Below, piece after piece: positions 33,001-46,089 of a stretch of DNA of 64,000 bases (within the stretch, counting starts at the first letter, position 1; each line of letters starts with the position of its first letter). This stretch comes from Cucumis sativus. Taxonomy: Eukaryota; Streptophyta; Magnoliopsida; Cucurbitales; Cucurbitaceae. Both the position numbers and the translations under genes were made by a program. Where the stretch lies: positions 4,278,001 through 4,342,000 of the forward strand of contig NC_026657.2 of NCBI RefSeq assembly GCF_000004075.3, given 5' to 3'. The notes below the pieces were generated by a model, which saw only the letters and a program-made list of their open reading frames with translations, ran no database searches and was not told the DNA's origin.

Positions 33001-33640
33001 ATAATGAAAGATATATACTTAAGTGATGTTTGAGTTTCTTAATTTAGAATATCTTTTGAATAATCGTAGTTTATGATCTAAATTGTAATTGTGTCCTAAC
33101 TTGATTGTAATTAATAAGACTTTAACCACAAAATCAAACGTTTCAACTCTCGAGTGAAGTGCTTGTTCAATAGAAAGAATTCAAGAATAAAATTGTAGGA
33201 AAGTGCTTTAGAGGTGGTTGCTCGGTTTTAATAGTTCATCCAATCGCTTCAGCGTGGGTAAGTTATTTTAACCTCATGAATTGCAAGAATTTCGACATGA
33301 TTTGAGGATGCAGCTGTTATTGTTTGTTTCACTGATTGTTTGGATATAATCGTTCTTGCATATGTAAATAGATAATATGTTTGACATTTAACTCTGTATG
33401 GATCACATAAAATCCAGAATTTGCAAAACCAAATAGGTTAAATTTTGATTTATTTGAATAAAACAATCCCTTATCAATTGTTCAAATAACGAGTATATGT
33501 TTAGTTCCATTCTAATGTCTTTTTGTTGGAGATGAACTATATCTAGCTAATAAATTTGTTGAAAATGCAATATTTGGTCTTATATTATTAGCAAGATACT
33601 GTACTTATGGACCAAGGAGTTCTTCACTATCATCTCGATG
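30060..33640. other. RID1 3' region and AT-rich spacer
   Basis: The first part may include a 3' UTR with an intron (gaatag/gtatta near 30081, ttttcag/tttggtgg at 30264). A degenerate patch near 30790-30860 (aggatttgaattgcaaacct) resembles the tRNA-like repeats at 44700 and 59750. From about 31560 on, only AT-rich sequence; no gene seen. Confidence 0.45.
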
Positions 33641-34000
33641 TCGAAATATCTCTTTCATCTCGATGTCGAAATATTTCTTTCTACACATCTAGTGAACGAA
33701 CTTGCATTAAAATATTTAATGGATGTGCTCTATCCATATAAAATCTATTCAAAACTTTTTTTTTTTTTTTTGTATAAATTGATTGATGAACAAATATCTC
33801 ATCGGCTAGATACTCAATTTGTAAACCAAGGTAAAATTTTGTTCTTTCGAAATCTTTCATCTTCAATTCTTTCTTAAGATATTTTATTATCTTTGAAAGC
33901 TATTCATGAGTTTCAATTATATTTAAATCATCAACAAATAAAGTTATATTAGCAAATTTTGATTGAGATTTCGGTATAAAAACATATATACATATTGAAT
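33640..34000 (-). mobile_element. Copia reverse-transcriptase fragment
   Basis: On the minus strand, 33866-33681 reads MKDFERTKFYLGLQIEYLAD followed by FVHQSIYTKK and FYMDRAHPLN. Further upstream is FVDDLNIIETHE, a variant of the YVDD catalytic block. This is the reverse transcriptase of a Ty1/copia element. The poly-T interruption and missing flanks show it is a relic. Confidence 0.75.
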
Positions 34001-35700
34001 TATTTTGATATCATTCTTTCAACAAATATTCAGCGATTGTACCACATTCGTCACGATTGTTTCAATCCATATAATGATATCTATAATTTTATTGAACATA
34101 GTTTATGGGAACTTGATTTATATGTTTCGTTTAATTTAACCTCTATTGAATTAAAAATTGTATTTGGATTATTTGGGTTGCCAATTTGACCGATCCATAA
34201 ATCTTCTTAACCTAACCTAACCCAATCGAGGCTATGTATAAATATGGCCAATAAGAATTTTGGTTTGCTAGTTTTCACAAAACTTCATGTAACTTATGTG
34301 GTCAAAATTTGAGACAATTTTTGTGGCTAGAATTCATGAATGAGAGAAAAAGAGAGCTATTTTTGTAAGGACAAAAGAAAATGATGAGAGAGAATGAAGT
34401 CTTAACCATATTTGACCAATGTGCTTTGGACACTATTTTAGTTTTCCCACCAAATTTATAATATTTAATGATAATGTATAGGGAGGAGGGTTCATTCTTG
34501 TTCTAATAAATTTGATTAACTTTCGAAACAATTCACACTTCAAACATATTTTAATGGAATCAATGATTAAAAATTTTAAGAGTTTTGATCATTTTTAAAT
34601 ATTCATGTGCACTGCACGTGATAACATAAAATATTATAAGAAAACCATGATTTTCACGTGGATTTTAGTGTGTGTTTTTAGCCACGGCATGTTTACACAT
34701 AAAAGGCTATTGTATATTTTAATCCTTAGCTTTTATCTTAGTTGCCTCAACATGCTACCTTGGTCAACATTTTTGTATGTCAATTTAATCACTACAACCA
34801 TTCCAAATGTGCAATTCAAAACTAAACTAAAGGATCTTAGAAATACTTATTAACAATATGGTCAATATGAAATAGTTCATCAACCTATAAGAAATGATAA
34901 GTTTTTTAGTTTTTTCAATTCTAAACATGTTCCTTTAAGATGATAGGTTTTTTTTACTTAAGATAGATGAAATTACTCTCACATTTTACTTGATTTCGAG
35001 ATGAAACCTTATGTTATCTAAGATAATAGTGGAGGAAAGTAAATAAGTATTATAATAGAGAAAAAAGATTCGAATAAGAATAGTAAATTGAAAGATGTTA
35101 AAAGAATTCTATATTGAAGAAACCGAGGGACAAGATTATGCAGTTATAAATTCAAAGATTTTGTTGACTAGACTTTATGATTGAAGCTTGATCCTAAGTT
35201 TGAAGGAGGTGGAAAGTTAGATTTAGTTAACAATCTTAATACTACGTCAGTTCATACTTGTGCAAAGAACATGAGGTTAAAAGGAAACTCGAGTTTCAGA
35301 ATCTAATAGACTAAATTCGTCTTTTTGTGTGCTCTGCCTTCTCCTATTCTGAAAGCACATAAAACCTTTTGAAACTCTCGTGTCCTCTGTTCTTCGTAAT
35401 CTTCTGTTTTGGGTAGTTAGCTTGTAAGCACATCAAACATAATTGCACCAAATTATTCTCTGTAGTCAAATGCACATGATAAAAAATTATTTGGTTGACA
35501 CATACCAAAACCATAAGACGACACCAAGATTCTGACAATGGCGGAGGAGAAGGGCAATGGAAATGGACACCATATTATAATTCCGTGGCGCTTCTTTCTT
35601 TTTTTCTTTTTTTTTTTCCATTTGTCTCTGTTTTTCCTTAGCTTACAGCCACAATCCGCACATTTGTTTTTACTTCCTTCTTCTTCCCTTTTACTCCACA
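34000..35700. other. AT-rich spacer upstream of the LPAAT gene
   Basis: No gene recognised. A C-rich minus-strand frame at 35791-35453 is the shadow of a pyrimidine-rich tract (ctttctttttttcttttttt near 35595) and lacks any family motif. The LPAAT promoter and 5' UTR should lie near 35700-35926. Confidence 0.45.
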
Positions 35701-35926
35701 TATTCTGGAATTTCCCAATCCACCCTTTCCTCTTTTGTGATTTTCTCCATCTTTTTTCTTGATAACTTGACTTTGGTTTCCCAAGTGCCAAGTGGGTGTT
35801 GGTTGGTCTTTGACCAAACTTTTAAGCAGATTCTGGGACTGTTTGGCAGCTGAAATCGTTATTTAACATTCAAAAGGATTCACCCCACAGAAAAACTAGT
35901 AGGTTCTTTAGAAACAATCCCAACTG

Positions 35927-36189
35927 GTAAGTGCTGTTTGGTGAAATGGAATGTTAAGACTAACATTTTTAAGTTTATTCAATCTTCATGGGTTTTTATT
36001 AATATAGTATTTAATGTTAGTGAGAACCCAGAGTTTTGTGGCTTCTCTTTTCAAGTAATCTTAATAGCAATCTGATATATAGATATGGTGTTAGTATGGG
36101 TTCTTTCCTTTTGGTTCTATGTTTGATGAATCTATGTAGTTTTGGAGTTCGGTTGATAATTTCTGTATTTTATTGATCAAAACCTGTAG
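35927..36189 (+). other. 5' UTR intron of the LPAAT gene
   Basis: Donor cccaactg/gtaagt and acceptor acctgtag/ggggttttgcc lie 20 nt upstream of the start codon. Inferred from the splice sites. Confidence 0.55.
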
Positions 36190-36209
36190 GGGGTTTTGCC
36201 ATAGAGAAC

Positions 36210-39106
36210 ATGGAGAATTTTGGAGCTGCTTCTTTGAGGAGTAGAAGGTTAGAGAGCTACTTCAATACAAGTTCTGAACCAAATAAGAGAGAAGTCCCAA
36301 AATATTCCGTTGATGAACAGATACCAAAGAGGGAGAAGACTGATATTTATTTGGATGATAATGGGTGGAGTTCTGTTTTGATATCCTGTTTCAGAACTGT
36401 CTTTTGCTTTCTGACTATGATGGTTACTACTTTCGTTTGGGCTCTGATTATGCTTCTGCTCCTTCCATGGCCATACCAAAGGATTAGACAGGGCAATATA
36501 TATGGCCATGTGACTGGCAGATTACTGGTAAAATCATCTTTGTTTTGTTTGCTTGTTACTTCATAAGGTGATGTTTGAAAAATCAGTTTGTAGTTCTTCC
36601 TTGTTTGATAAGGAGCGTTAAAGTTATGTCTGCCATTGTTATGCTAATCTAACCGGATTTGCGTAATTGATAACCACTGACAGCTCCATAACAAGTATTT
36701 CTACTTGCTTTTACACATGAGAGTGAATTTTAGAGTCCGAACAATCAAAACCAAACCAAGCACATCTAGAGAAACTCATTAGTCTAGATAAGATTATTTG
36801 TATTTGGACAAGCATATGTTTGCTTTTTTTAATCTTTTCTTAATCTTGATATTTTTAACCTTTATTTGATTTTTAACTTTTAATTGCACAAATCGGCTAT
36901 GCAGCTTGAGAAAATTTGCAAGGGTAATGGAATTAGGAAATGGGAACCTTTAATCAATATGATATATCTTATATGTATTAACTGTATGGGCCAGAGTATG
37001 GAATCAACCTTGTAAACATGCTGCAAATCACTGGCTACACCAGGGGAGATAGCAAATGAGTGGCTATTCCAGCCTTATAAGACTATGACAGAACTTGAGA
37101 TTGTTATAGGATAGATTGAGTTATATCAAAAAGAAGAAGTGATGTTCCCCCAATCTTTTGTTGTCAAGTAAAGCTAACAAAAGTTGATAGGTTCTGAATG
37201 AATGACAAGACTTGTATTCTTATTCATTCATTTGTTATTAACTTATTATTATTTTGCAGATGTGGATCCTTGGGAATCCAATTAAGATTGAAGGTTCTGA
37301 GTTTTCAAATGAAAGGGCCATTTACATTTGCAATCATGCATCACCATTGGACATTTTTCTCATAATGTGGCTGACACCCACAGGTTCTGTTGGCATTGCA
37401 AAAAAGGAGGTATAAATCCCTATTTAAACAAACCATGGAGATTTTTTCCCAATTCACATATATTTTATTCAGAATTTATTTTTTTTTAGCACCGAGGTAT
37501 GTAGTTTTATTAGTCAATTCTTTCTCTATCTGAAGGCATGCATGGGAAAGTTGAATGCACCCTAGTTTCCTCGTGTGATTGAATGACAAAACTTTCTTGT
37601 AGTTTTCAAACCTCAACTTAAATTTTGAAAACGCTTCTAAAAAGTAGATAGTAAACAACTGGCAGAAGCAGTGTTTTGTAAGTTGAATTTTCAAAAACCA
37701 AAAAGTTATGGGGCCTTAGGAATTTGAATTAGAATACAGATGGAGAGATGGAGAGACAGTAGAACTAATCCAGATGGGGAATGAATTAATGAGAATAAAA
37801 TTTCCTATCTTACTGCAGGGCCTACAAATAGGGAACCAATTGCCTAATCCATTACAAGTTTGGTACAACGATAATGGGAATAGAGTATAATTACTCTTAT
37901 CCCCTAAATTATGTTTGTGTTAGAGGAACCCTGTTTTTATTCCTTTCAGTAACATCTCAAGATTAAGATGAATTTTATCATTGTTCTGTTCTGATTTACC
38001 ATTTGGTTTCTGAGTCACGAAAAAAGTTTCTAGGAAGTGTTGCTGTGACAAAGAGGCAGACAGCCTCCTATCCTTTGTTTTTCTAATATTGAGGTTCTCT
38101 TGGCATAGATCATACGGTACCCTCTATTTGGACAACTGTACATTCTCGCTAACCATCTTCGCATCGATCGTTCAAATCCAGTTGCAGCAGTTGAGTCCAT
38201 GAAACAGGTACATACATTCTCCAGCATTTATTTTTTTGGTTGATCATCTTCTCCTCATTGTTAATAATAGTTAATGTACTTAGGTAGCTCGAGCAGTTGC
38301 GAAAAATAACTTGTCCTTGATCATATTCCCTGAGGGTACTCGGTCTAAGGATGGAAGGCTGCTTCCCTTCAAAAAGGTAACGTTGGAAGTAGAGTCCATT
38401 ATTTTTCTTTTTGAAAATCACATAGTTAAATGTTTCTCTAAGTGGCTGATATTCCACACACTAGCTTGTTTTTTCAAAATCTTGGCCATCCTACCCCATC
38501 TCAAATTTTAAAATGAACAGAACTCCTATTATAAGTGTTCCAATCATGATACATTAGAGTCAATCTATTTGATTGTGGGCCAACATGAGGAAGAGGCTGA
38601 GTCTGATTGTTGTTGAAGTATTTATATAACTAAACTTGTTTTAACCCATCGACATAAGTAAAATTGTTTATTGATTTAACCTGGTGTCACAGTAGAGTGT
38701 CCTGTGTTTGAACCACCATAAATTTATTTTCTTGGGTCTTCAACTTAACAATTATCTAAGGTAGATGTTTTGTTGTTATGTTCATGCTTCGATATCGATA
38801 TCAACCGTGAAGTGCATCCATTAATCTCGTGCTCATTGTCTATAGTATATTGTTGCATTCTCGTTGTAGGGCTTTGTCCATTTGGCATTGCAAACACAGC
38901 TGCCAATAGTTCCTATTGTCTTCTCTGGCACTCATCGGGCATGGAGAAAGGGCAGCTTACATGTACGACCAGCTCCTGTAACTGTGAAGTATCTTCCTCC
39001 AATACAAACCAACAATTGGACAGTGGAAAAGATCGACGAATACGTGAAAACGGTACACGAGACTTATGCCAAACACCTACCAGAGTCGCAAAGACCTCAT
39101 CAGTAA
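36210..39106 (+). CDS. LPAAT: 1-acyl-sn-glycerol-3-phosphate acyltransferase (LPAAT), class-B type, five exons
   Basis: Converts lysophosphatidic acid to phosphatidic acid on the ER, a step of glycerolipid and oil synthesis. Exons 36210-36527, 37260-37409, 38109-38207, 38284-38376 and 38870-39106, all phase 0, give 298 residues. A polar N-terminus is followed by a hydrophobic segment (about 52-85: TVFCFLTMMVTTFVWALIML then LLLPWPYQRIR). The catalytic NHASPLD block (131-137, the NHX4D motif) and FPEGTRS (204-210) are intact, as is the QLYILANHLRIDRSNPVAA region. Sequence and length resemble the coconut and Limnanthes class-B enzymes more than the plastid LPAT1 or the long LPAT2/3 proteins. No plastid transit peptide is apparent. 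Acyl preference cannot be read from sequence. Confidence 0.94.
37560..37690 (-). repeat. Partial MITE-like copy in LPAAT intron 2
   Basis: The plus strand tagttttcaaacctc and gtgttttgtaagttgaattt with tcaaaaaccaaaaa match the reverse complement of the 6599-6842 element. Ends not found. Confidence 0.35.
38640..38760 (+). repeat. Possible tRNA-derived SINE fragment in LPAAT intron 4
   Basis: taacctggtgtcacagtaga followed by cctgtgtttgaaccacc has A-box and B-box spacing. No A tail or target duplication recognised. Confidence 0.3.
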
Positions 39107-39874
39107 GAAGAATCTAATGTTAGTTCATTTTCAAAAAGTTACTGCATATATTTTGTTCATCTTCATGGAAGCTTTTGAGAAGGTATAAAAGAAATGTTCT
39201 ATATTTTTCTGCCACATGACAATGATTTGAAATTTTAAGTTAACCAGAGGTGTTCATATATATTCTATTGCTTGTTCTCTCTATCTTTGTTCAATCACTT
39301 ACTAAACTTGTAATAGTTTTATTCTTTTATCTTGATTTTGTAAAGGAAGTTTATTCTCCTCTTCTGATCTTACAAAATGGAACAAAGATGCAAAGGTTTG
39401 GTGCTGATTAAAATTCAGTTGATTAAAATTAGTATACAAAATATATAGAGGTGGATTCAACCTTCCACTTCAATAAAGATAGTAAAGTGGTGTTATGCAT
39501 TGAACTATTCAGATTGGTCAATCAAAACTTTTTCAAAATTCACCTTTTAAGTGTCTAGAAATTAAGATCTTTAAAGTTGAAATCAGAATATTCCTTTTTC
39601 TAACCGTTGTTAAGTTTGAATTAAGAATGTTTGTTAAATTTTTAAGAGAAATTGCATTAGATAACAAAAACAATTTAGAAAAAAAACAATTCATAACATT
39701 TTTTTTATATTGCAAATTTAGCAAATATAACGATAATCTGACATTAATCTATTTTTAAATTTGCTATTTTTGTAATTTTAAAAATATAAGGGAGGATCTC
39801 TATTATCATAATTTTTTTTACTATTTTTGCAAACTCTCCCACTTTTAAGCACTTTTCTCAAAGTAAATTAAGTT

Positions 39875-40160
39875 TATTTATGGTAACCAATTTGTTTTTT
39901 GAAATTAATTTTTAGGGGTAAATGCCATCAGACATCTAATTTATTTTTGTTTAAACGTTTTTCAAAAATTATAAAGAAAAATTGGAAATGAAAAAAAAAA
40001 GCTTTAAGAAAAATTTAATTTGTTTTCTTTTTAAATAGAAAACAAAAAAACCAATTACTAAATATATATATAGCTTTTGTTTATAATAAACAAAAATTTA
40101 AAAACACGATTTAACATTAGAACAAATAAGAAAAAATTGAAATGGTTACCAAATAAGACT
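39875..40160. mobile_element. MITE-like element with ggtaacca ends
   Basis: The left end gtttatttatggtaaccaat and the right end tgaaatggttaccaaataag are imperfect inverted repeats. The AT-rich, non-coding interior and end sequence fit the element at 6599-6842. Confidence 0.5.
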
Positions 40161-41474
40161 TAAACTATCTTATTCCATATTATGTTTTCGATAATGTTTG
40201 ATGTTTTCTTATTTTTATATTTTTTTAGAAAAGAAAAATCTAAACTTATGTATTTGTTTCCTCATTTTAGTTATATATAAGATTAGGAAAGAAGATAATT
40301 AGACCTTTAAAAACACATAAGGGAGATATAAAAGAATTAAATAGGTTATCAAATTAGTCATAATTATTAGTGATAATGCATGAAAACTTAGGGTTGAAAT
40401 CTAACCGATCACGTTTGAATAATAAATACGGTCTAAGTGCAAATACACTAACTTGAGGCGTTTCAAGAATAGAATTCAACGAGACTAGATTCAATTAAAA
40501 TTCCTTAACACGACAAAATCAGTATAGCAAAAAGTAACGAAATGTGAACAAAAGGTAAAATTGATTGAATGTTGATAAAAAAAAACAATAAATAAAACGA
40601 AATAATGTGTTTTGGACAATACAACCACAAGTATACTTGGACAATGACTTACCATGAACAAAAAAAAAACTCCTCTATTCCATCTTTAATGTCAAGTTCC
40701 TAAAGAGGCTAAATAGTTAAACTTATGGTTAGTTGAATTTTAGATTAACTTCATGCAATTTCTTTATCCTATGGTCTATCACATATATCTAGCTAGGGCT
40801 ACATGGCAATCCAATTTCTTGGCTTTTGTCATACTTTTCTTTGTGAAATCAGTTTATGTCCTAACCATTTCATTTAGGACTTAACTTTGGCGTTTTGTCA
40901 ATTAAAATCAACTCGTAGTTGTACTCATTCAAATCATAAACTTGTATAATTGTATCTATGTAATTATATTATGTTTGGACACATGGACGGATCTGTTAAG
41001 GGATCGGGGGCACATGCCCCCTTTACATTCCCGATTTTTGTATTTTAATATTAGTTTCGAAGTATCAAATTACAATATATATTAAATAATGCACTTATTT
41101 TACTATATCCTGTCTTTGATAGAATGGTTGTACCCCTTTACAATCTCAAGGTCTTTGGTTCAAATTTCATCTACTAATTAAATATTCTAAATATGACAAT
41201 TTAGATATTTAACTGAAACAATTATAAGACTCATATAACATTTAAAAGAACTAAAAGATAATAATGTGAATAGGTATACTAACAAAAATTCACGGTCTAA
41301 TTTGCTACAATCCAGTTCAAGATTTAAATTGAAACAACTATCGAAATTTAGGGTTTAAATTGGTTTCCTTCATCGATTTTTTTAGACAAAAGTAATACTT
41401 AGGTTCAAAATTTAAAAATGAAATAAGTTGATACATTCTTGAAAGTTCAATGTTAAATTAATACAATTATTTTT

Positions 41475-41654
41475 AATGAGACATAATCTCAATAACTAAT
41501 TAAGAGATTATGAGTTCAATTTATGATGGACACCTACCTAAAAATTAATGTTGTACGAGTTTTTTTGACACCCAAATGTTGTAGGATTAAGCAATCCCAT
41601 GAGATTAATCGCTAAGCTGGCTTGTACACTCATCGATATAATGTAAAAAAAATG
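41475..41654 (+). mobile_element. SINE copy, family 1, 5' truncated
   Basis: It matches the 27042 copy from gagacataatctcaataact through cccatgagattaatcgctaa to a terminal A run. The A box is missing and the B box is degraded (gagttcaattta). Flanking acaattat direct repeats (about 41463 and 41655) may be the target duplication. Confidence 0.65.
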
Positions 41655-42299
41655 ACAATTATAATTAATAGAAGATTTAAATTGAGAATTTAGAGTACAA
41701 ATTATTTTTTTTTCTTCTTACAAGAATAGTAAATCTTACAATTATACGTATAACCACCAATTTGTAATAGTAAAAATTGAAGTCTTCAATTCACATTGTA
41801 GAATTAATAGTAATTTTTTTATTTAGATTGGTGTGGCATTTTGACTGTTTCAAAATGAGCTCATTTTTTCTTATTTTTACTATTTAAATTTTATCCGTAT
41901 ATTTTAAAGTTTATTCAATAATATTCTATATTCTCTTAGTTATCCAATTTTTATCCCTATATAGTTTATTATTGATTCTTTTTAATAAAAAATGCTATCT
42001 ATTAACATTTTCACTTTAAATATATACAAGTTACTACATAGAAATTACTATTAATTTTAATAAAAGTTAAATTTGGGATTGACTTAACTTAAATTATTAT
42101 AACAAAATAAATTAAAATATTAAAAAAAATATCGTTCATTTATAAAATCGCTATAGACTATTAGATGTGTTTATCTATATTACGTGCTTGTCCTAGTGTT
42201 TCCCTATTTATCTTTCTTTTATTTTTTGAAATTTGTTATTTAAAATTATATGAATTTTAAATTTAAAAAAGAAAAAAGAAAAAGAAAAAGAGTAATAAA

Positions 42300-42614
42300 G
42301 CATTTAATGGAGAGGTTGGGAGATTGATAAGACAAAAAGAAAAAGAGTTTGGCCTTTTTTGTAATGTCGCCTCCAAGAAAAACTATATTTTAACCCTCAA
42401 GATTTTGAAACTTCCATTTCCACCTCAATCTCAGTCCTCTCTTCCCCGTCTCAACGGAAAGTCTCCAGCTCTCTCTATTTTTCTCATCAACATTCTTTTT
42501 CTCTTTTTATTTTGCCCTAACTTACATTGCTTCCTCTCACCATTTACCTCTCTCCCACTTTCCTTATATAACTTCTTTCTCTTCTCAATTTGCTCCTCAA
42601 TACTCCTCACCCAG
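42300..42614 (+). promoter_or_regulatory. Possible promoter and first non-coding exon of the AT-hook gene
   Basis: Composition changes from AT-rich to a CT-rich leader (ctctcttccccgtctcaac). It contains ccttatataacttc (42563-42576), a TATA-like site, and a good splice donor ctcacccag/gtatgtcg at 42615. The next downstream gene on this strand is the AT-hook gene, whose first coding exon starts with an acceptor at 51246. Linking them implies an 8.6-kb 5' UTR intron, which is inference only. Confidence 0.35.
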
Positions 42615-43682
42615 GTATGTCGATTTTCTTTCACATGTTACTCTTCTTTATCTGGCTCTCTATTCCTCTACGTTTTTTTGTCTTTTTTTTTTTTTTTTTG
42701 CTTTTTACACAAATGTGTAATTTTTAGACGTCATTTCCATGATTCCTCTGGTGGGGTTTTCGATTTCTAGCTATTTTGATTTGTTTTTCTACATTTCTTT
42801 TTACGGTTGGCCAGAATATGGCCTTTGAAATGCTGTTACTTGCTTTTATTTGGGGATTTTCTTCAGCTCCAGTTCAAGGATTTTTTTTTTTTTCCTTCTT
42901 AATTCTGCTGGCTAAGTTTGTTCAGACAGGATTTTGATTGTGTTGCATGCATTGGGTTTTCTCATTGGGATTCAAATAAATAAATAAATTCTGAGGTATG
43001 TTTGAGGATGGCGATCTGTTACAATGACTTCTTGTGGGGTTCTTCATTGGTGGACAAGAGTTCTACAGGCTGCAATCTTTTTTTCCCCTTATTTATGATG
43101 TTCAGATTTAGCTAGTTTTTGTTGTGGCCTTTATGCAAAGTAGACTTATGTTTTTTTTTTTTTTTTCTATGAAAGGATTCAAAATTTCGTAGGAGTCCTA
43201 GGAACAGGGTATGGAAGAAGAATTACGCTTTTGACTATGTTCCAGGTTAATTGAGCTTTGTGCGACGGCTAAGACGATTAAGGAAAAACGTAGCCCAACT
43301 TAGTAGACATATTTATGAGAAATCCTGCTTGGGAAAATTGCTTGGACACAGTTCATTTTGATGGACTATTTTCTTTTAATAATTTAAATAAAAATTTAAT
43401 GCTTAAGGAAATTGAATAAATGATCGGGGTTTATTTGATTGGGTTCCTCTTGTACCTTTGAATAAATGAACACATTCGTAAAGAAAAAACTATAGTTACA
43501 TAATGAAACATTGACATGAAAGAGGGAAGGAGGTGGGGGGAGGGAGCAACATGGACATGGGAAGGGAGAGAAATTGTATACTGAACATAAATATACTTAA
43601 TACTTACCTGAGCGTAGCTCGGTCATGACACTATACATATAATCTCAAGGTTAGATAATGAAAGAGAATTAAAAAAATAGAT

Positions 43683-43702
43683 AGAGAGAGAGAGAGAGAG
43701 AG
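43683..43702. repeat. (GA)n microsatellite
   Basis: Uninterrupted agag run; a second run of similar length lies at 43786-43807. Confidence 0.9.
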
Positions 43703-44694
43703 CTTAACCACAGTTAAACTAAAGTATTAAATGGACACTAATAATTAAATAGTAACTATAGATGGAATATTAACATTAAAATGAAGAGAGAGAGAGAGAG
43801 AGAGAGAAGGATGAAGAAATGAACTATGTTTATTGAAATCTGAGGCACCCTCTAAAGTTCATTAGCACCCTAGGTTTAAGTATGAGGCACACAAAGGAAA
43901 AGGAAATACAAAAAAAAAAAAAAAAAGAAGAAACTTGTGAAGTGCATAATAGACATATCACATATGTAAACAGAAAATGCATACAAATGATGTCAACCTG
44001 AAAGAAATCCAAAACAGAAAAGATAATAATGAAAACAAAACACCTCCAGTGCTGGTGCAAATGTGAAAATCCCAAAAGTTACTGACACTCTTCAAACCCA
44101 GTTTGATTGGGAGATGAGAAAATGTTTGACTTTCTTATTGTGAAATTATTTAGCCAAATTACAAGGGAGAAATTGATTTCCATTCCACCAAGGAAGGTAA
44201 AATCATGTCACTTATTTGTCAAGGACCCAAGGTTCAATCTTGAACTTACTAAAATCTGTGGGACTGTGTTTTTAGAGCTCCAATTTAAAAGGAAGTAAAC
44301 TTTGAAGGCCAATCACGATATTCTAACCAAAAACAATAGCAAAAGTGAAAACTACAGTTAAACCATTAAATTAATTTTACCAGCAGTATTTCCTATCTAA
44401 CTTCAGCCATCATGACTAAGGGAGTTTGTAATTTTGGATCATTACTCTCACTTCAATAAAAGGAGTTTTGTTCTTGTTGATAAAGTACTTGCATGTGGGA
44501 ATGTGGAATTACATTTATGTGGCAGTGTCATAAAGGTCCTACACAGCCATGTCATTGTCCTCACCTACCTTCAGAACCCAACCCACCAAAACTGTCTCAC
44601 TCAGCTTCATGTCTGAGGGTAAAAAGAGAGACGTTCCCAAGTCATGTCTAATGTCTTTTTCATTTGGTCAAATCAAACTGATGATTCCTAGTGA

Positions 44695-44785
44695 GTTCAA
44701 CAGAATGGGGTTTCGAAACTGATCTCTTGGTCAAGGATATAACGCCTTAACCAGTTGAGATATGTTGTTGTAGGTGACTCCAAGT
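44695..44785 (-). repeat. tRNA-like SINE fragment, family 2
   Basis: The minus strand reads atctcaactggttaaggcgt (A-box-like) and gatcagtttcgaaacccc (B-box-like). It is similar to 59745-59835. It lacks a tRNA cloverleaf, so it is not called a tRNA gene. Confidence 0.45.
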
Positions 44786-46089
44786 ATATATTTTATTCAT
44801 TTAATTTTCGCCACTGCTAAAAAGATAGGCTTTCCTTTCTCTCTCTTCCCCTAGCTCTTCCTTTCTTTTTGATGTTATCTTGTTTATTTTGTGGTTTTCT
44901 GTTGATTAACCATGTCATCAGAAGTTTTAGGATTCTTGGATTGGATAGTTTCATATTTTGTTTTTATTCTTTTTTGAAGACAGTATGGTTTTATATTGTT
45001 GATTTCTGTGAAGGTTGGGTAGCGCTTCTGTTTTGCTTAGTGGAATAGAACACTCAAAGATAGTTTGGAGAAATTTCTCCCTTTGCCTAATAATTTCATG
45101 ATGAATAATTCAAACATGTTCTTTTTTCAAAATCAATATAGGGTTTTGAAGAGCGACAGTAACTTTTGGGCTTTTTACAACTTTACTGACATTGGAGCTG
45201 TTTTAGGGTTTTTTTTAATATTTTTTTAACTATCTTTTGACTTTCTTTTCCATTTGGACTTGTGTTTTAGGTTGACGATAGCTTGTGACCTGTGGTTTCT
45301 ATGAATGGAACAGGAGGTGAACTATATATCCTGTTCTCTTGTACATGTTCTAATATAATTTTTTATTTGGAAATTGCTACTCTTAACTTTTTGTTGAACT
45401 TCTATAACAATTGAATTGTGTCATGAATTTGTAGATGAAAGACTTAAATCCTGTTAAATAGCATCCCGTAGAATCCTAAAAATGATGTTGAATGGCTTGC
45501 AAAGATATGTAGACCGTGAACAAGTTTGGCCGGCTTGTTCTAGGAAAGTTCTTCCTTTGTTTTTATGCAGGTTTTTCTATCAACTTTTTTTATTAGTATG
45601 GCTTGCTTTTGAGCCCGTACTTTTCACATAATAAATCCGATGAAATATGCTTTAAAAGTGAAGTATGAACTGAAAGGAATTGCACATATCAGTCAAGTTA
45701 TAATCAAATATTTGTGATTTATTCCAGTGAGAAAGCATATGACTGAATGTGCAATTCCTTTCAATTCATACTTATTTTTTCATATTTAATTCATTTTAGT
45801 TTAGTTTTTTTTTTGTCAGGACTAAAATATATTCATCATGTGTTGTACATTATACTTTTTTCTAAACTATTGCACTTTTTAGTTACAGTTCATTGTTAAT
45901 TTATATGGGAAGTATCTAATTCATTTTAAAACAATTAAATTAAAGCTTCAAAGATCAGAATGTGAATTTAATATATTCTTTTACTGTAAGAGTACTTTTT
46001 TAATTAAGAAACAAATGTGTATATTCTCGTAGAGGACAAAAGAAAACAACCCTAGAAGACTCCCCCCACCCATCCCCCAACAAAAAGAA

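Larger units (their letters stand above)
39107..42300. other. AT-rich spacer with repeat relics
   Basis: Contains a MITE-like element (39875-40160), a hairpin-forming gatcgggggcacatgccccc patch (41002-41021), a possible tRNA-like SINE piece (41115-41175: gatagaatggttgtaccc, ggtctttggttcaaattt) and a SINE of family 1 (41475-41654). No gene seen. Confidence 0.5.
42620..46050. other. Non-coding stretch with microsatellites
   Basis: Two (GA)n runs (43683-43702 and 43786-43807), homopolymer T runs near 42690 and 43150, and a tRNA-like repeat at 44695-44785. No gene seen. If the leader at 42.6 kb belongs to the AT-hook gene, this is its first intron. Confidence 0.5.

Noticed and set aside
35453..35791. 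112-codon minus-strand frame rich in Lys with CADCGC
   Set aside because: The Lys run reflects a long T tract on the other strand. The Cys pair is isolated and no zinc-finger family fits.
41002..41021. Terminator-like hairpin around gggggcacatgccccc
   Set aside because: Rho-independent terminators do not apply to plant nuclear genes; this is a known style of dispersed plant repeat.
42324..42770. 148-codon plus-strand frame
   Set aside because: Encodes runs of Phe, Leu and Ser from a CT-rich leader and poly-T tract, and crosses a strong splice donor. More likely a non-coding leader.
44695..44785. tRNA gene on the minus strand
   Set aside because: A and B boxes are recognisable but the stems do not form a cloverleaf, and a similar piece recurs at 59745. 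A tRNA-derived SINE is more likely.
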